Positions 44,138 through 53,049 of a DNA stretch of 64,000 bases are shown piece by piece; positions within the stretch are counted from its first letter, which is position 1, and the number at the start of each line of letters is the position of its first letter. This stretch comes from Rubrivirga sp046845755. GTDB taxonomy: Bacteria; Bacteroidota; Rhodothermia; Rhodothermales; Rubricoccaceae. The notes beneath the pieces are model-generated. The model searched no databases. It worked only from the letters and a program-made list of their open reading frames with translations, and was not told the origin of the DNA. Made by a program: the position numbers and the translations under genes. The stretch spans positions 1,488,001-1,552,000 of the forward strand of contig NZ_CP177357.1 in assembly GCF_046845755.1 (NCBI RefSeq). Reading direction: 5' to 3'.

Positions 44138-44687
44138 CGTCGTCCTCGTCGTCGCTGCCCCAGTCGCTGTCGATGTCGACGCGGCCGAAGCGCTGGCTGA
44201 GGGCGCCGACCTGCGTCGGGTCGATGGTCCCGTCGATCAGCACGAACACGGCGTTGTTGTCGTCGGGGTCGACCGCGAGCACGGCCATCCCGTCGAAGAC
44301 GTCGCCCGCGTCGCGGACGTAGACCCACACGTCGCCATCGTCCTCGACGGACGTCCCGGGGAGAGAGCGGACGCGGACGAGCGTGAGCCAGCCGTCGGCT
44401 TCGAAGCGGCGGCCGACGTCGGCGAAGTGGGTGACCGCGAGGGACCGCTCGGCCTCGGCGGCGGGGTACACGCGGACGGTCACGCGGCGCAGGCCATCGA
44501 GCATGAGGGCGGCCTCGGGCTCGTCCGTCCGCGCGGCGGCGGCGGCGAGCCGCAAGAGCGACCCCTGGAGGTTGATCTCGACCTGGGGCTCCGACCCGAA
44601 CAGGGCGTCGAGGTCGGCGCCCGAGATGGGCTGGGCGGACAGCGGGAGGGCGAAGGCCGCGAGCGCGGCGAGGATGAGGGGGCGCAT
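44127..44687 (-). CDS. DUF4252 exported protein, first copy
   Basis: 186 aa with the signal peptide MRPLILAALAAFALPLSA. The DUF4252 pattern is seen in LMLDGLRRVTVRVYPA, RRFEADGWLTLVRVRS, DGDVWVYVRDAGDVFDGMAVLAVDPDDNNAVFVLIDGTIDP and the acidic tail DWGSDDEDDDDQ. It differs from the second copy in being non-lipidated (no Cys after the signal). It lies 2 bp after the anti-sigma gene. Confidence 0.87.
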   Translation of the reverse strand: MRPLILAALAAFALPLSAQPISGADLDALFGSEPQVEINLQGSLLRLAAAAARTDEPEAALMLDGLRRVTVRVYPAAEAERSLAVTHFADVGRRFEADGWLTLVRVRSLPGTSVEDDGDVWVYVRDAGDVFDGMAVLAVDPDDNNAVFVLIDGTIDPTQVGALSQRFGRVDIDSDWGSDDEDDDDQ

Positions 44688-44689
44688 GG

Positions 44690-45448
44690 CTAAAAGGGGA
44701 GGGCGGTGTCGAGGGTGGAGGTCAGGGCGCTCGCGTCGTCGCGGATGGCGTCCCTGGCTTGCGTTTGGGCGTCGGCGACGAGGGCGAAAGCGAGCGCGAG
44801 GTCGCGCCGCGCGGCGGCCACGTCGTCGGGGGAAGGCTCGGGCTCGGCGACCTCGTCGGGCGGGGAGTCCGCATCCGGCTCGGTGGCCGCGACCAGGTCG
44901 GGGCTCGGAGCGGTGGGCGTCGTCGCGGGCACCGGTCGGGGCAAAGGCGTGGGTCGGGGGGGCTGGTCCGCAGCAGGGGCGAGTGTCGAATCGGGAGCCG
45001 GCCGCGAGGCCTCCGGGATCTCGGACGAGTCCGACGAGGCGAGGGACGGTGAGGGCTCAGCCTCCGGCGCGGGCGCCTCAACGCGAGCGATGTCGGGGGC
45101 CGGGGCCTCATCTCGCGGGAGTAGCCAGATCGTCGTCGACAGCGCGAGCGCGGCAGCGAGCGCCAGCGGGACGAGCCGCAAGCGGCGCAGCGTCCGCCCG
45201 GCCCGGCTCGCGGGGACGGCGGCGCGGTCGCCGGTGCGGCGCGACGGGCGGCCGACGCTGGCGAGCGCGGCGTCGAGCACGGCGGGCGGGCACGCCACGT
45301 CGGCGAGCGCGGACAGGCCGACGTCGTCGGCCAGGAGCTCGGCGTCGCAGGCGGCGCAGCTTGCGGCGTGAGTTTCGAAGGCCTGGGCGTCGGGCTCGGC
45401 GAGCCGGCCGTCGCGGTAGGCGTCGAGTCGGGTGCAGTCGGTCGTCAT
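44690..45448 (-). CDS. anti-sigma factor with zinc finger (zf-HC2) and one membrane helix
   Basis: 252 aa. The N-terminal zinc-finger anti-sigma domain has HAASCAACDAELL (H-x3-C-x2-C). One membrane helix (LVPLALAAALALSTTIWLL) is near residue 105, followed by a Pro/Ala/Glu-rich periplasmic region and a short helical end. It binds the sigma factor upstream, with a 4-bp overlap, and releases it on an envelope signal. A long, low-complexity outer part is typical of this class in Bacteroidota. Confidence 0.9.
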   Translation of the reverse strand: MTTDCTRLDAYRDGRLAEPDAQAFETHAASCAACDAELLADDVGLSALADVACPPAVLDAALASVGRPSRRTGDRAAVPASRAGRTLRRLRLVPLALAAALALSTTIWLLPRDEAPAPDIARVEAPAPEAEPSPSLASSDSSEIPEASRPAPDSTLAPAADQPPRPTPLPRPVPATTPTAPSPDLVAATEPDADSPPDEVAEPEPSPDDVAAARRDLALAFALVADAQTQARDAIRDDASALTSTLDTALPF

Positions 45449-45951
45449 GGGACCAGCTCGGGGGCGGAGGCGGTGAGGGCGTCGCGGACCCGGCGGCGGG
45501 CGCGGTGGAGGTAGACCTTGAGCGTGTTGAGCGGGAGGTCGAGGGCGTCGCAGATCTCGTGGTAGCTGAGCCCTTCGATCTCGCGGAGCACGAGGATCGA
45601 GCGGTACGGCTCGGCGAGTGTGTCGACGGCGCGCGCCAGCTCGACCCGGAGGTCGCCGGCCTCGGCGTGGTCGTCGGGCAGCGGCTCGTCGCACGAGGGT
45701 TCGGCAATGGCTTCGGCCATCCCGGGCTCGGGCCGGACGCGCCGCTTGCGCAGCAGGTCGAGCGCCGCGTTCCGGGCGACACGCGCGCACCACGCGCGGC
45801 GGCGGGCATCGGGGATCTCCGCCACACCCCTCCACACCTTGACGAGCGCGTTCTGCGTGGCGTCGGCGGCGTCGGCCGGGGTCCCGGTCACGCGGAGCGC
45901 GACGCGGTAGACGAGGTCGGCGTGCTGACGGACGAGGGCGTCGGGGGACAT
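45445..45951 (-). CDS. ECF sigma factor (sigma-70 family)
   Basis: 168 aa with both sigma-2 (about 1-75, DLVYRVALRVTGTPADAADATQNALVKVW) and sigma-4 (about 105-160, LAEPYRSILVLREIEGLSYHEICDALDLPLNTLKVYLHRARRRVR) domains. It starts an operon with anti-sigma, two DUF4252 and a B3/B4 gene. A TAACCTTC element at 45992-45999 lies upstream. Most likely responds to envelope or outer membrane stress (inference). Confidence 0.94.
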   Translation of the reverse strand: MSPDALVRQHADLVYRVALRVTGTPADAADATQNALVKVWRGVAEIPDARRRAWCARVARNAALDLLRKRRVRPEPGMAEAIAEPSCDEPLPDDHAEAGDLRVELARAVDTLAEPYRSILVLREIEGLSYHEICDALDLPLNTLKVYLHRARRRVRDALTASAPELVP

Positions 45952-45991
45952 GGACGTGCGGGGTGCGCCTTCCCGACGCGGGGCCTCGCAG

Positions 45992-45999
45992 GAAGGTTA
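45992..45999 (-). promoter_or_regulatory. -7-like or ECF-type promoter element for the sigma operon
   Basis: TAACCTTC on the minus strand, 40 bp before the ATG at 45951. It could be a -7 box like the others, or part of an autoregulatory ECF promoter. Confidence 0.4.
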
Positions 46000-46053
46000 C
46001 AGGCCGTCGGCCGCCCAGATGTGCCCTCGCCCTTGGGCACCTGAGCCCCGGGA

Positions 46054-46899
46054 TCAGGCTTTTGCCAGCGAGTCGGCGAGCCGCTCGGCGGCCTCGCGCG
46101 CCGCCGTGGCGTAGTCGGCGCCGGATGACGCGTAGAGAATGCCACGGCTGGAGTTCACCAGGATGGGCCCGCCCGCATTCGCCTCTAAGGTGTCGGCCGC
46201 CGACCCGCCCTGGGCGCCGACGCCGGGCACGAGGAACGGCACCTCGGGATGCGCCTCGCGGAGCGCCGCCAGCAGCGCGGGCCGCGTCGCGCCGACGACG
46301 AAGCCGGCCTCGCCGGGGAGCCCCGCGGCGGCCTCCGACGCCAGCCGTGCAACGTGCCGATACAGCGGGGCCCCGTCGACGGACAAGGCCTGGAGGTCGG
46401 CACCGCCGGGATTCGAGGTGGCCACGAGCACGAAGGCGCACCGGCCGGGGTGTTCGAGGAACGGCGCGACGCTGTCGGTCCCCATGTAGGGCGCGACGGT
46501 CGCGGCGTCGCCGCCCAAGGCGTCGTAGAGCGACGCAGCGTAGCGTCGGCCCGTGTTGCCGATGTCTCCGCGCTTGCCGTCCAAAATGAGCAGCCGTCCC
46601 GTCTTGCGGACGGCGTCGCAGACCTCCGCGAGCGCGTCCCAGCCGTCGGGGCCGTAGGCCTCGAAAAAGGCCAGGTTCGGCTTGAAGGCGGCGGCAACGC
46701 CCGCCGTTGATTCCGTTATTGCAATGCAAAACTGGGCCGCGTCCCCGGCAGAGGCGCCGAACGAGGCGGGCATCCGGTTGGGGTCCGGATCGAGACCGAC
46801 GCACAGCGGCGCGCCGGCCTCCGCGACGGCGGCGGCGAGGCGAGTGGAGAAGGAGAGGGGCGAGGCCCCATCAGCGGGGAGAGCAGCGTCATCGGGCAT
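46054..46899 (-). CDS. pyrF: orotidine 5'-phosphate decarboxylase PyrF (type 2)
   Basis: 281 aa. Last step of UMP synthesis. Catalytic DGKRGDIGNT and KPNLAFFEAYG mark the longer type-2 class, with LCVGLDPDPNRMP near the N-terminus and GVGAQGGSAADT near the C-terminal phosphate site. ATG at 46899. In QFCIAITESTAG the gene carries the 12-bp word CCGTTATTGCAA (plus 46713-46724), achieved by unusual AT-rich codons for family-conserved residues. It is divergent from the acyl-CoA dehydrogenase gene. Confidence 0.94.
   Translation of the reverse strand: MPDDAALPADGASPLSFSTRLAAAVAEAGAPLCVGLDPDPNRMPASFGASAGDAAQFCIAITESTAGVAAAFKPNLAFFEAYGPDGWDALAEVCDAVRKTGRLLILDGKRGDIGNTGRRYAASLYDALGGDAATVAPYMGTDSVAPFLEHPGRCAFVLVATSNPGGADLQALSVDGAPLYRHVARLASEAAAGLPGEAGFVVGATRPALLAALREAHPEVPFLVPGVGAQGGSAADTLEANAGGPILVNSSRGILYASSGADYATAAREAAERLADSLAKA
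46713..46724 (+). repeat. 12-bp word CCGTTATTGCAA, copy 2
   Basis: Exact copy inside pyrF, opposite to the direction of that gene. The codons involved (ATT GCA ATA ACG) are rare in this GC-rich genome. Confidence 0.8.
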
Positions 46900-46999
46900 G
46901 GCGGAATCTCGCGACACTTCGCACGGCGGCGCCTGAGAACCGTTCGCCCCCCTCCTATGTTGGACGGACCGAAAAGCGCTTCCAACTCCCCCCACCGCC

Positions 47000-49039
47000 A
47001 TGTCCGTACTGTCTTCCATGAAGGGCGTCTCCGCCCGCGACCAGCAGATGATCCAAGAGGCCGAGACGATGCTCGGGCCGGAGCCCGAGGAGATGGGCTT
47101 CATCAAGAACCTCTTCTGGGGCCGCGTCCGCGAGGAGCTCGTCTTCCCGTACCCCGAGGTCTCGGCGGCGGAGAAGGCCAAGACGGACGCCCTGCTGGCG
47201 GAGCTCAACGTGTACCTCGACACCGAGCACCCCTCGATCCTGATCGATCAGGAGCAGGTGATCCCAGACTGGGTCATCGAGCGGCTGTTCGAGATGGGCG
47301 TGATGGGGATGACGGTCCCGGAGGCGTACGGCGGGCTCGGCCTCGGCGTCGCCAGCTACAACCGCGTGCTCGAGGCCATCGGCCGCCGCTGCGGCTCGAC
47401 GGCCGTGATGGTCTCGGCCCACCAGTCGATCGGCTGCAAGGCGCTGATGCTCTTCGGCACCGACGACCAGAAGGACCGATTCCTACACATGGTCGCGCGC
47501 GAGAAGCTCTCCGGCTTCTGCTTGTCCGAGCCCCAGGTCGGCTCCGACGCGGCGGGCCAGGAGACGAATTGCGTGTGGGACGAGAAGGAGGGGGTCTACA
47601 TCCTCAACGGCGAGAAAAAGTGGATCACCTCGGGCGCCCTGTCGGGGCTGCTCACAGTGATGGCCAACCAGCAGGTGACGGACCCGAAGACGGGCAAGAC
47701 CAAAAAGGGCGTCTCGGCGCTGATCGTCACGCCGGACATGGACGGCGTCAGCTTTTTCCAGAAGAACCGCTCCAAGACCGGTATCCGCGGGACGTGGCAG
47801 GCGCGCATCAAGTTCGAGAACGTCCGCGTGCCCAAGGAGAACCTCCTGCACCGTGAGGGCCAGGGCCTCAAGGTGGCGCTGACGTGTCTCAACTACGGGC
47901 GGTGCACGCTGTCGGCCGGCGTGTCCGGCGCGGCCAAGCAGGCGGCCGAGCAGGCCACCAAGTGGGTCGCCACCCGGCACCAGTTCCAGCGCCCGCTCGC
48001 CGACTTCGAGCTCGTCCAGAAGCGGGTCGCCGAGATGCACGCGCTGTGCTTCGGCATGGACGCGATGCTCTACACGGTCTGCGGCATGCTCGACCGCCAC
48101 GACTCCGACATCATGGTCGAGACGGCGGCCTGCAAGCTGTTCTGCTCCGAGGAGGGCTGGAACGTCATCGACTCGGCCATGCAGATCATGGGCGGCGAGG
48201 GCTATGTGACCGAGAACGAGTTCGAGCGCCTGTGGCGCGACAACCGCATCCACCGCATCGTGGAGGGCTCGAATGAGGTGATGCAGTCGTTCATCTTCGC
48301 GTATGGCGGCAAGCAGCTCGCCGAGTACATGCTGGGCGTGCTTAACACCGTCCAATGGAGCGCCGACGAGACGGCGGGCGAGAACCTGTCCCGCATCGTC
48401 GGCGGCGCCCTCAAGCCGGCGACCATCAAGGCCGGCACGCCGCTGGCGACCGAGATCTTCCTGGGCAAGAAGGTGGCCAAGCCCGAGATCAACCGGGTCC
48501 ACCCGTCGCTCCGCTCGTTCGCCGACCGGCTCGCGAGCCACGTCCAGACGCACACGCGCGAGTTCAAGCTGGCCTCGAAGCGGATGGAGGAGAAGATCGT
48601 GACGGCGCAGGTGACGCAGGCGCGGCTCGCGGACAACGCGACGCTCATGTTCGCCTGGGCGTGCACGCTCTCGAAGCTCGACCAGCAGATCGCGCGCGGC
48701 GCCAGCGGCGCCGAGTGGGAGCGCGACAAGGCCGCCGGGCTCCACTTTATGCACCTCGCGCACGAGCGCATCCTGGCGAACGTCCGCGGCCTGTCGACCA
48801 ACTCGGACGACTCGATGCGCCGGACGGCCGCGGCCGCGCTGGCGTTCGTGGACACGATGCCGAACGAGGACTTCTACATCCACGAGTCGTCCCCGACGGC
48901 GAAGGGGACCGGCCACCCGGTGCAGGAGGCCTACATCAAGCAGTTCCCCGAGGACGGCGCCCCGTTCGTCCCGCGCCCCGATGGCGAAGTGACGTCGGGC
49001 GACGGCGCTGTCGCCCCGGCGACCCCGGCCGACGCGTAG
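47000..49039 (+). CDS. acyl-CoA dehydrogenase with extended C-terminus
   Basis: 679 aa, FAD-dependent first step of fatty acid beta-oxidation. VPEAYGGLGLG, FCLSEPQVGSDAAG, WITSGAL and QIMGGEGYVTENEFERLWRDNRIHRIVEGSNEV are family motifs, with catalytic Glu422 in VEGSNEV. A C-terminal extension of about 220 residues beyond the usual core matches the VLCAD/ACAD9-like group and the DUF1974-type helical domain. A promoter-like TATGTTGG is 36 bp upstream. The presence with WS/DGAT suggests both making and breaking down lipid. Confidence 0.93.
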   Translation: MSVLSSMKGVSARDQQMIQEAETMLGPEPEEMGFIKNLFWGRVREELVFPYPEVSAAEKAKTDALLAELNVYLDTEHPSILIDQEQVIPDWVIERLFEMGVMGMTVPEAYGGLGLGVASYNRVLEAIGRRCGSTAVMVSAHQSIGCKALMLFGTDDQKDRFLHMVAREKLSGFCLSEPQVGSDAAGQETNCVWDEKEGVYILNGEKKWITSGALSGLLTVMANQQVTDPKTGKTKKGVSALIVTPDMDGVSFFQKNRSKTGIRGTWQARIKFENVRVPKENLLHREGQGLKVALTCLNYGRCTLSAGVSGAAKQAAEQATKWVATRHQFQRPLADFELVQKRVAEMHALCFGMDAMLYTVCGMLDRHDSDIMVETAACKLFCSEEGWNVIDSAMQIMGGEGYVTENEFERLWRDNRIHRIVEGSNEVMQSFIFAYGGKQLAEYMLGVLNTVQWSADETAGENLSRIVGGALKPATIKAGTPLATEIFLGKKVAKPEINRVHPSLRSFADRLASHVQTHTREFKLASKRMEEKIVTAQVTQARLADNATLMFAWACTLSKLDQQIARGASGAEWERDKAAGLHFMHLAHERILANVRGLSTNSDDSMRRTAAAALAFVDTMPNEDFYIHESSPTAKGTGHPVQEAYIKQFPEDGAPFVPRPDGEVTSGDGAVAPATPADA

Positions 49040-49059
49040 TCCGTCCAGCTCTCGACCCT

Positions 49060-49098
49060 GCGGCCCCGCTCGCCTCCACACGGAGCGGGCGGGGCCGC
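49060..49098 (+). terminator. strong GC hairpin after acyl-CoA dehydrogenase gene
   Basis: A 14-bp stem (GCGGCCCCGCTCGC / GCGGGCGGGGCCGC with one G-T pair) around an 11-base loop, starting 20 bp after the stop. There is only a weak T-tract, but its position fits a terminator. Confidence 0.6.
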
Positions 49099-49116
49099 GT
49101 CGTTGGGACCATCTTC

Positions 49117-49172
49117 CGCAGACCGCAGACCGCAGACCGCAGACCGCAGACCGCAGACCGCAGACCGCAGAC
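49117..49172 (+). repeat. eight perfect tandem copies of CGCAGAC
   Basis: A 7-bp unit repeated eight times without a mismatch, ending 10 bp before the ATG of the TPR-protein gene. Perfect copies suggest recent, active slippage. Confidence 0.95.
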
Positions 49173-49182
49173 CGTACTACCC

Positions 49183-50625
49183 ATGACCCGCTTCCTCGCC
49201 CTCGTCGCCCTGCTGGCGCTCGTCGCCAGCGCCCCGCTCGCCCAGGACTTGGGCGAGACCGAATTCGCCAACTCCGGCGCCGCCGAGGCCCAGGAGCCGT
49301 TTTTGCGCGGCCTGTTGCTGCTCCACTCGTTCGAGTACGACGACGCTCGGGAGGCCTTTCAGCAAGCGCGAGCCCTCGACCCCGACTTCGCGATGGCGGC
49401 GTGGGGCGAGGCGATGACCCACAACCACCCGGTCTGGCAGCGCCAAGACCGCGACGCCATGCGGGCCGCCCTGGATGGCGTCGAGACGTTTCCAAAGACG
49501 CCCCGCGAGCTCGACTACCTGGGCACGTTGAGCGTGCTCGCGGGTGAAGGCGAGAAGGACGAGCGCGACGACGCCTACGCCGAGGCGATGCGCGAGCTGG
49601 CGGACGCCTACCCCGACGACCTCGACGCCCGGGCGTTCTACGCCCTCGCGCTCCTCGGGACGGCGCACGAGGGCCGCGACTTCGCGACCTACATGCAGGC
49701 GGCCGCCGTCGCCGAGGAGGTGTTCGCCGAGAACCCGCGCCACCCGGGCGCGGCGCACTACCTCATCCACGCCTACGACGACCCGGTCCACGCCCCGCTC
49801 GGCTTGCGGCCCGCCCGCGCGTACGCCGACATCGCGCCGTCCGCGAGCCACGCGCTCCACATGCCGAGCCACATCTACCTCGCGCTCGGGCTGTGGGACG
49901 ACGTGGCGGCGATGAACGAGCGGAGCTACCTCGCCGCCAAAGCCGGCACGGACCGTCGAGGCGAGGCGCTCAACGGTCATGGCTGGCACGCGCTCTGGTG
50001 GTGGCACTACGCCGCGCTCCAACTCGGCGATGTCCCGCTCGCGGACCGCCTTCTTGCCCTCGCCCGCGACCTCGACGACGGGTCGGGCACGGCGACCGCC
50101 CACCGCGTCCGGATCGGGGCCCAGCACGCGATGGCGACGGCGGACGACTCGGGGCTCGGCGACCCGCCCTCGTTGGACGTAGGCGTGTCGACCCTCGCCG
50201 TCGATGCCCTTCCCCGGGTGACGATGGCGCTGGTGCGTGGGGAGGAGGGCCGAGCGCGCGAGGTTCTGGCCACGCTCGCAGCGGCGGTGCGGGCGGCCGG
50301 CGACGTGCCCTGGCATGCGGAGGCGACCCTGTGGATGGTCCGGTCCGCGCTCGACACGTACGCGGGCAACGAGCCGGCGGCGATCGAGAAGCTGGAGCGA
50401 GCGGCCCAGCTTGAGCGCGAGGCCCCGCTCACCTTTGGCCCCCCGGCCCCCGTGAAGATGGCCAACGAGATGCTGGGTGCCGCCTGGGCAATGGGGGGGC
50501 GCTGGGCGGAGGCCAGGGGCGCGCTCGAGGCCGCGCTCGCCCGTGCCCCCGAGCGCCGGTCGGTGATCGAGTGGCTCGACGCGGTGGAGGAAGGCGAGCG
50601 GGCGGCGGCGACCGGCGGCGAGTAA
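49183..50625 (+). CDS. exported TPR-repeat protein
   Basis: 480 aa with a signal peptide (MTRFLALVALLALVASAPLAQ). TPR-like repeats begin at about 38 (FLRGLLLLHSFEYDDAREAFQQARALDPDFAMAAWGEAMTHNHPVW) and continue to the end. HYLIHAYDDPVHAPLGLRPARAYADIAPSASHALHMPSHIYLALG is a conserved His-rich block also seen in large families of exported TPR proteins of unknown role. The start at 49183 lies 10 bp after the CGCAGAC array, which therefore occupies its leader or promoter. Confidence 0.9.
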   Translation: MTRFLALVALLALVASAPLAQDLGETEFANSGAAEAQEPFLRGLLLLHSFEYDDAREAFQQARALDPDFAMAAWGEAMTHNHPVWQRQDRDAMRAALDGVETFPKTPRELDYLGTLSVLAGEGEKDERDDAYAEAMRELADAYPDDLDARAFYALALLGTAHEGRDFATYMQAAAVAEEVFAENPRHPGAAHYLIHAYDDPVHAPLGLRPARAYADIAPSASHALHMPSHIYLALGLWDDVAAMNERSYLAAKAGTDRRGEALNGHGWHALWWWHYAALQLGDVPLADRLLALARDLDDGSGTATAHRVRIGAQHAMATADDSGLGDPPSLDVGVSTLAVDALPRVTMALVRGEEGRAREVLATLAAAVRAAGDVPWHAEATLWMVRSALDTYAGNEPAAIEKLERAAQLEREAPLTFGPPAPVKMANEMLGAAWAMGGRWAEARGALEAALARAPERRSVIEWLDAVEEGERAAATGGE

Positions 50626-50701
50626 TCGCGGCGAATCGGGCCGAGCGGTGGAACGGGGCCGCGCGCCAGCGATACCGACGGGACAACTGTCTATCAACCG
50701 A

Positions 50702-51946
50702 ATGGAATTGACCCCCGCCGTCGAGCGGACGCGCCTGGACTCGGGCGTCCGCGTCCTGACTGAAACCGTTCCCTCCGTCGGGTCCGTCGCCGTCGGCGCG
50801 TTCGTCGACGCCGGCAGCCGAGACGAGGCCGCCGCGGAGGGCGGCATCACGCACTTTATCGAACACATGGTGTTCAAGGGGACCGGGCGCCGCGCCGGGT
50901 ACCTCATCAACCAGCGGATGGAGTCGGTGGGCGGCTACATGAACGCCTTCACGACCAAGGAGCACACGTGCTTCTACGCACGCGGCTTGCGCGAGCACCT
51001 CGGCCGCAGCTTGGAGTCTGTCCTCGACCTGGTGACGCAGCCAACGCTGCCGGCCAAGGAGATCGAGAAGGAGAAGGACGTCGTGGTCGAGGAGATCAAG
51101 ATGTACGAGGACGCGCCCGAGGACCACATCTTCGACCACTACGAGGCGCTACTCTACCCGGACCACCCGCTCGGCCGCCCGGTCATCGGCACGCCCGAAT
51201 CCGTCCGCTCGTTTTCGCGCGACGACCTCGCGGGCTTTATCGGCCGCCACTACGTGCCCGACCGCCTCGTCGTCTCCGTCGCCGGCGCCGTCCGCCACAG
51301 CGACGTGGTGCGCCGCGTCGAGACCTTGCTGGCCGACTTCGACCGCGCGCCCGCGCCCGCCGACCGCGCCCCGGCGAACGGGTACACGCCAGGCGACGTC
51401 GTGATCGAGCGGCCCGTGCAGCAGGCGCACCTCGTCATGGGCACGCGCTCGTTCGGCATCGAGGACCCGCGCCGGACCGTGCTCTCCGTGCTCAATACGA
51501 TCCTGGGCGGCGGGATGTCGAGCCGGCTCAACCAGAACATCCGCGAGAAGTACGGCTGGTGCTACTCCGTGTACTCGTTCACGAACGTCCAGACCGACTC
51601 GGGCGACGTGGGCGTCTACATCGGGACCGACGCCAGCCGCGTCGACCGCTCGCGCGTGCTCATCGAGCGCGAGCTGACCAAGCTGGCGGAGACGGAGGTC
51701 AGCCCGCGAATGCTGTCGCGCGCCAAGCACCAGCTCAAGGGCTCCATCATCCTGGGCCTGGAGAGCACGTCGAACCGGATGCAGCGGCTCGGCCGCGTCG
51801 AGCTGGCGTTCGACCGGATCGTGCCCATCGCCGAGGTCGTCGGCGAGATCGACGCCGTGACGGCCGCCGAGGTGCGCGACCTCGCCGCCGAGCTGTTCGC
51901 GCCCGGCCGCCTGTCCTCGGCCGTCCTGCTTCCCTCCGACCGCTAG
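50702..51946 (+). CDS. M16 family zinc metallopeptidase
   Basis: 414 aa. HFIEH at 51-55 is the inverted zinc motif HxxEH, and the third ligand Glu is in VVVEEIKMYED about 75 residues later. GGYMNAFTTKEHTCFYA and LNTILGGGMSSRLNQNIREKYGWCYSVYSF are typical of processing-protease-like (PqqL/YmxG/MPP-type) members. ATG at 50702. Likely a cytoplasmic oligopeptidase, as no signal peptide is seen. Confidence 0.95.
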   Translation: MELTPAVERTRLDSGVRVLTETVPSVGSVAVGAFVDAGSRDEAAAEGGITHFIEHMVFKGTGRRAGYLINQRMESVGGYMNAFTTKEHTCFYARGLREHLGRSLESVLDLVTQPTLPAKEIEKEKDVVVEEIKMYEDAPEDHIFDHYEALLYPDHPLGRPVIGTPESVRSFSRDDLAGFIGRHYVPDRLVVSVAGAVRHSDVVRRVETLLADFDRAPAPADRAPANGYTPGDVVIERPVQQAHLVMGTRSFGIEDPRRTVLSVLNTILGGGMSSRLNQNIREKYGWCYSVYSFTNVQTDSGDVGVYIGTDASRVDRSRVLIERELTKLAETEVSPRMLSRAKHQLKGSIILGLESTSNRMQRLGRVELAFDRIVPIAEVVGEIDAVTAAEVRDLAAELFAPGRLSSAVLLPSDR

Positions 51947-52036
51947 ACGATCTCGGGAGCGATCCCCGATTCGCTCAAGCCGCACGGCGCTCCGCCGATG
52001 CCCTGCACGCCCTCCGCCTCCACTGATCCCGCACCC

Positions 52037-52996
52037 ATGGCTTTCCGCTTTGCCGGCCGTCCCGTCCTCGTCACCGGCGCCGCCGGCTTTATCGGCTCGC
52101 ACGTCGCCGACCGCCTCGTCGCCGAGGGCTGCCAGGTCCACGTGCTCGATGACCTGTCAGGCGGCGTCCGTTCGAACGTGCCCGACGGCGCGGTCTTTCA
52201 CAAGCTCGACGTCCGGTCGGACGAGGCCGCCGCGCTCTTCGAGGAGCACCGCTTTGCCGCGTTGTGCCACCTCGCGGCCCAGATGGACGTCCGCAAGTCG
52301 GTCGCCGACCCCAAGTTCGACGCCGAGGTCAACGTGCTCGGGTTTTTGAACCTGCTGGAGGCGGGGCGCCAGAACGGCTTGGAGAAGGTGACGTTCGCCT
52401 CGACCGGCGGCGCCATCTACGGCGAGCCCGACCCGACGGTCAACGACGGCGGCCCGCAGCCCGAATCGCACCCGACGCAGCCGCTGTCGCCGTACGGCAT
52501 CACAAAGCTCGTCAGCGAGCACTACCTCAGGTTTTACGCCAACACGTACGGTCTGGAGACGGCGGCGCTGCGCTTTGGCAACGTCTACGGCCCGCGCCAG
52601 AACCCGCACGGCGAGGCCGGCGTGGTCGCCATCTTCGCCCAGCGCCTGATGCGCGGCGAGCCGGTCCAGATCAACGGCGACGGCACGCAGACGCGCGACT
52701 ACGTGTACGTCAAGGACGTCGTGCGCGCGTTCGTGGCCGCGCTCGCGAACGAGGGCTCGGGCATCTACAACGTGGGCACCGGCGTCGAGACCGACGTCAA
52801 CGAGCTGTTCCACCACATCAACCGGCTGACGGGCGCGGGCGCCGACGAGGTCCACGGGCCCGGGATGCCCGGCGAGCAGAAGCGGAGCGTGCTCGACGTG
52901 ACGCACACCGGCGAGGCGCTCGGCTGGGCGCCCACGGTCAACGTCGCGGACGGGCTCGCGGAGACCGTCGAGTGGTTCCGCCAGCGGGAAGGGTAG
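52037..52996 (+). CDS. NAD-dependent epimerase/dehydratase (GalE-like)
   Basis: 319 aa extended SDR. The NAD loop is VTGAAGFIGSHVADRL, the catalytic motif is SPYGITK (YxxxK), and FASTGGAIYGEP and RFGNVYGPRQNP are standard for UDP-sugar 4-epimerases. Probably supplies UDP-galactose or a related sugar for envelope polysaccharide. ATG at 52037; the longer frame upstream is unsupported. Confidence 0.92.
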   Translation: MAFRFAGRPVLVTGAAGFIGSHVADRLVAEGCQVHVLDDLSGGVRSNVPDGAVFHKLDVRSDEAAALFEEHRFAALCHLAAQMDVRKSVADPKFDAEVNVLGFLNLLEAGRQNGLEKVTFASTGGAIYGEPDPTVNDGGPQPESHPTQPLSPYGITKLVSEHYLRFYANTYGLETAALRFGNVYGPRQNPHGEAGVVAIFAQRLMRGEPVQINGDGTQTRDYVYVKDVVRAFVAALANEGSGIYNVGTGVETDVNELFHHINRLTGAGADEVHGPGMPGEQKRSVLDVTHTGEALGWAPTVNVADGLAETVEWFRQREG

Positions 52997-53025
52997 GGGA
53001 GGGGCGGACGGAGGCAGGACGGCCG

Positions 53026-53033
53026 TAGCTTCG
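53026..53033 (+). promoter_or_regulatory. -7-like element for scpA
   Basis: TAGCTTCG, 16 bp before the ATG at 53050. One of the clear members of the recurring element. Confidence 0.55.
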
Positions 53034-53049
53034 GCAAAGCCGTCCCCCC

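Noticed and set aside
49117..49172. CRISPR or coding repeat
   Set aside because: A perfect 7-bp microsatellite with no spacers; no start codon reads into it.
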